From positions 1-6,218 of the forward strand of contig DREN01000103.1 in assembly GCA_011051075.1 (NCBI GenBank): a stretch of DNA of 6,218 nt. The letters are read 5' to 3'. Both the position numbers and the translations under genes were made by a program. Position 1 is the first letter of the stretch. The number at the start of each line of letters is the position of its first letter. The stretch is from Deltaproteobacteria bacterium (GTDB lineage: Bacteria; Desulfobacterota; DSM-4660; Desulfatiglandales; Desulfatiglandaceae). Positions 6,055 to 6,218 of the stretch are shown here, piece by piece. Under the pieces are notes generated by a model. The model ran no database searches and was not told where the DNA came from. It saw only the letters and a program-made list of their open reading frames with translations.

Positions 6055-6083
6055 ACTATATGGGAAGCGTCAGACCCTGTCAA
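6055..6083 (-). promoter_or_regulatory. Near-consensus sigma70-type promoter for the nitrilase operon
   Basis: On the - strand a perfect -35 box TTGACA (6083-6078) is followed after exactly 17 bases by TATAGT (6060-6055), one base from the -10 consensus. Transcription should begin near 6046-6049, giving a leader of about 40 bases to the nitrilase ATG. Such a strong core promoter implies high expression, or tight control by a repressor or by the repeat array just upstream. Confidence 0.8.
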
Positions 6084-6092
6084 CGATGGATA

Positions 6093-6137
6093 GGGGTTGG
6101 GGGATTTAGGGATTTAGGAATTTAGGGATTGGGGGGG
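6093..6137 (+). repeat. G-rich tandem repeat (GGGATTTA units) with G-quadruplex potential
   Basis: Two perfect copies of the 8-base unit GGGATTTA (6101-6108, 6109-6116) are followed by GGAATTTA (6117-6124) and a partial GGGATT (6125-6130). Runs of G flank the array: GGGG at 6093-6096, GGGGG at 6099-6103 and seven G at 6131-6137. The + strand therefore has at least five runs of three or more G within 45 bases, enough for a G-quadruplex, though one loop is long. The array lies ten bases upstream of the operon's -35 box. Unit number could change by replication slippage. Confidence 0.7.
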
Positions 6138-6149
6138 TCGGGAAAAGGA

Positions 6150-6218
6150 TTGCATTTCACTCGACGATCCAGGTATAAGGGGTGTGTTGACGGAGGATGA
6201 TCTTGGATCTGCTTCAGC
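6150..6218 (+). other. Possible promoter and start of a divergent gene at the right edge
   Basis: TTGCAT (6150-6155) and TATAAG (6174-6179), 18 bases apart, resemble a weak sigma70-type promoter on the + strand. GGAGG at 6192-6196 is followed by an in-frame ATG at 6197, which is too close, and a TTG at 6203, which is six bases away and well spaced. The open frame then runs off the window after about five codons, too few to recognise a product. The opposite strand is also open for about 30 codons here, so the end of a leftward gene cannot be ruled out. Confidence 0.25.

Noticed and set aside
6006..6083. Longer nitrilase reading from TTG 6083 (26 extra residues)
   Set aside because: That TTG is part of the TTGACA -35 box, so it would lie upstream of the transcript; ATG 6005 has an excellent ribosome binding site.
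5595..6125. 176-residue open frame on the + strand opposite the nitrilase
   Set aside because: It is antisense to a gene with a complete catalytic triad, crosses the operon promoter and shows no recognisable domain.
1..6218. CRISPR array, insertion sequence or prophage features
   Set aside because: No spaced direct repeats, transposase, integrase or terminal inverted repeats were seen; the only tandem repeat is the short GGGATTTA array.

Overview
This 6.2 kb window looks like part of the chromosome of an anaerobic, strictly respiring or syntrophic bacterium, most likely a Desulfobacterota (former Deltaproteobacteria) sulfate reducer or close relative. This is an inference from gene content: two members of the 4-hydroxybutyryl-CoA dehydratase/HpaB flavoprotein family, a corrinoid-type (UroD-fold) methyltransferase, a DUF169 protein, moderately high GC and strong Shine-Dalgarno sites. 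Nothing in the window fixes the species.

Layout. The left third is read on the + strand. It holds the C-terminal ~60% of an HpaB/AbfD-family protein (1-886, open at the left edge), a 173-base gap with two inverted repeats, and a zinc-type UroD-family methyltransferase (1060-2103). The rest is read on the - strand as a probable operon, in transcription order: a Nit6803-like nitrilase (6005-4989), a second AbfD-family protein with every recognisable iron-sulfur and catalytic residue (4970-3525), a DUF169 protein (3428-2637) and a small RseC/MucC-like membrane protein (2542-2066). The two groups converge, and the methyltransferase and RseC-like genes overlap tail to tail by 38 bp. A near-consensus sigma70-type promoter (TTGACA, 17 bp, TATAGT) at 6055-6083 drives the - strand operon. 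Just upstream of it lies a G-rich array of GGGATTTA repeats (6093-6137). The last ~80 bases may contain the start of a divergent gene.

How the genes may work together. The - strand operon pairs an enzyme that turns nitriles into carboxylic acids (or amides) with an oxygen-sensitive radical flavoprotein that dehydrates or isomerises acyl-CoA thioesters. A DUF169 protein and a cysteine-bearing RseC-like membrane protein follow. The + strand pair joins a diverged paralog of the same radical enzyme to a methyltransferase normally used with corrinoid proteins. No CoA ligase, CoA transferase or corrinoid protein is visible, so any pathway is incomplete here. The most unusual point is the contrast between the two AbfD-family paralogs: one matches the Clostridium aminobutyricum enzyme almost residue for residue at its active site, while the other has a changed His-to-Cys cluster spacing and has lost active-site residues.
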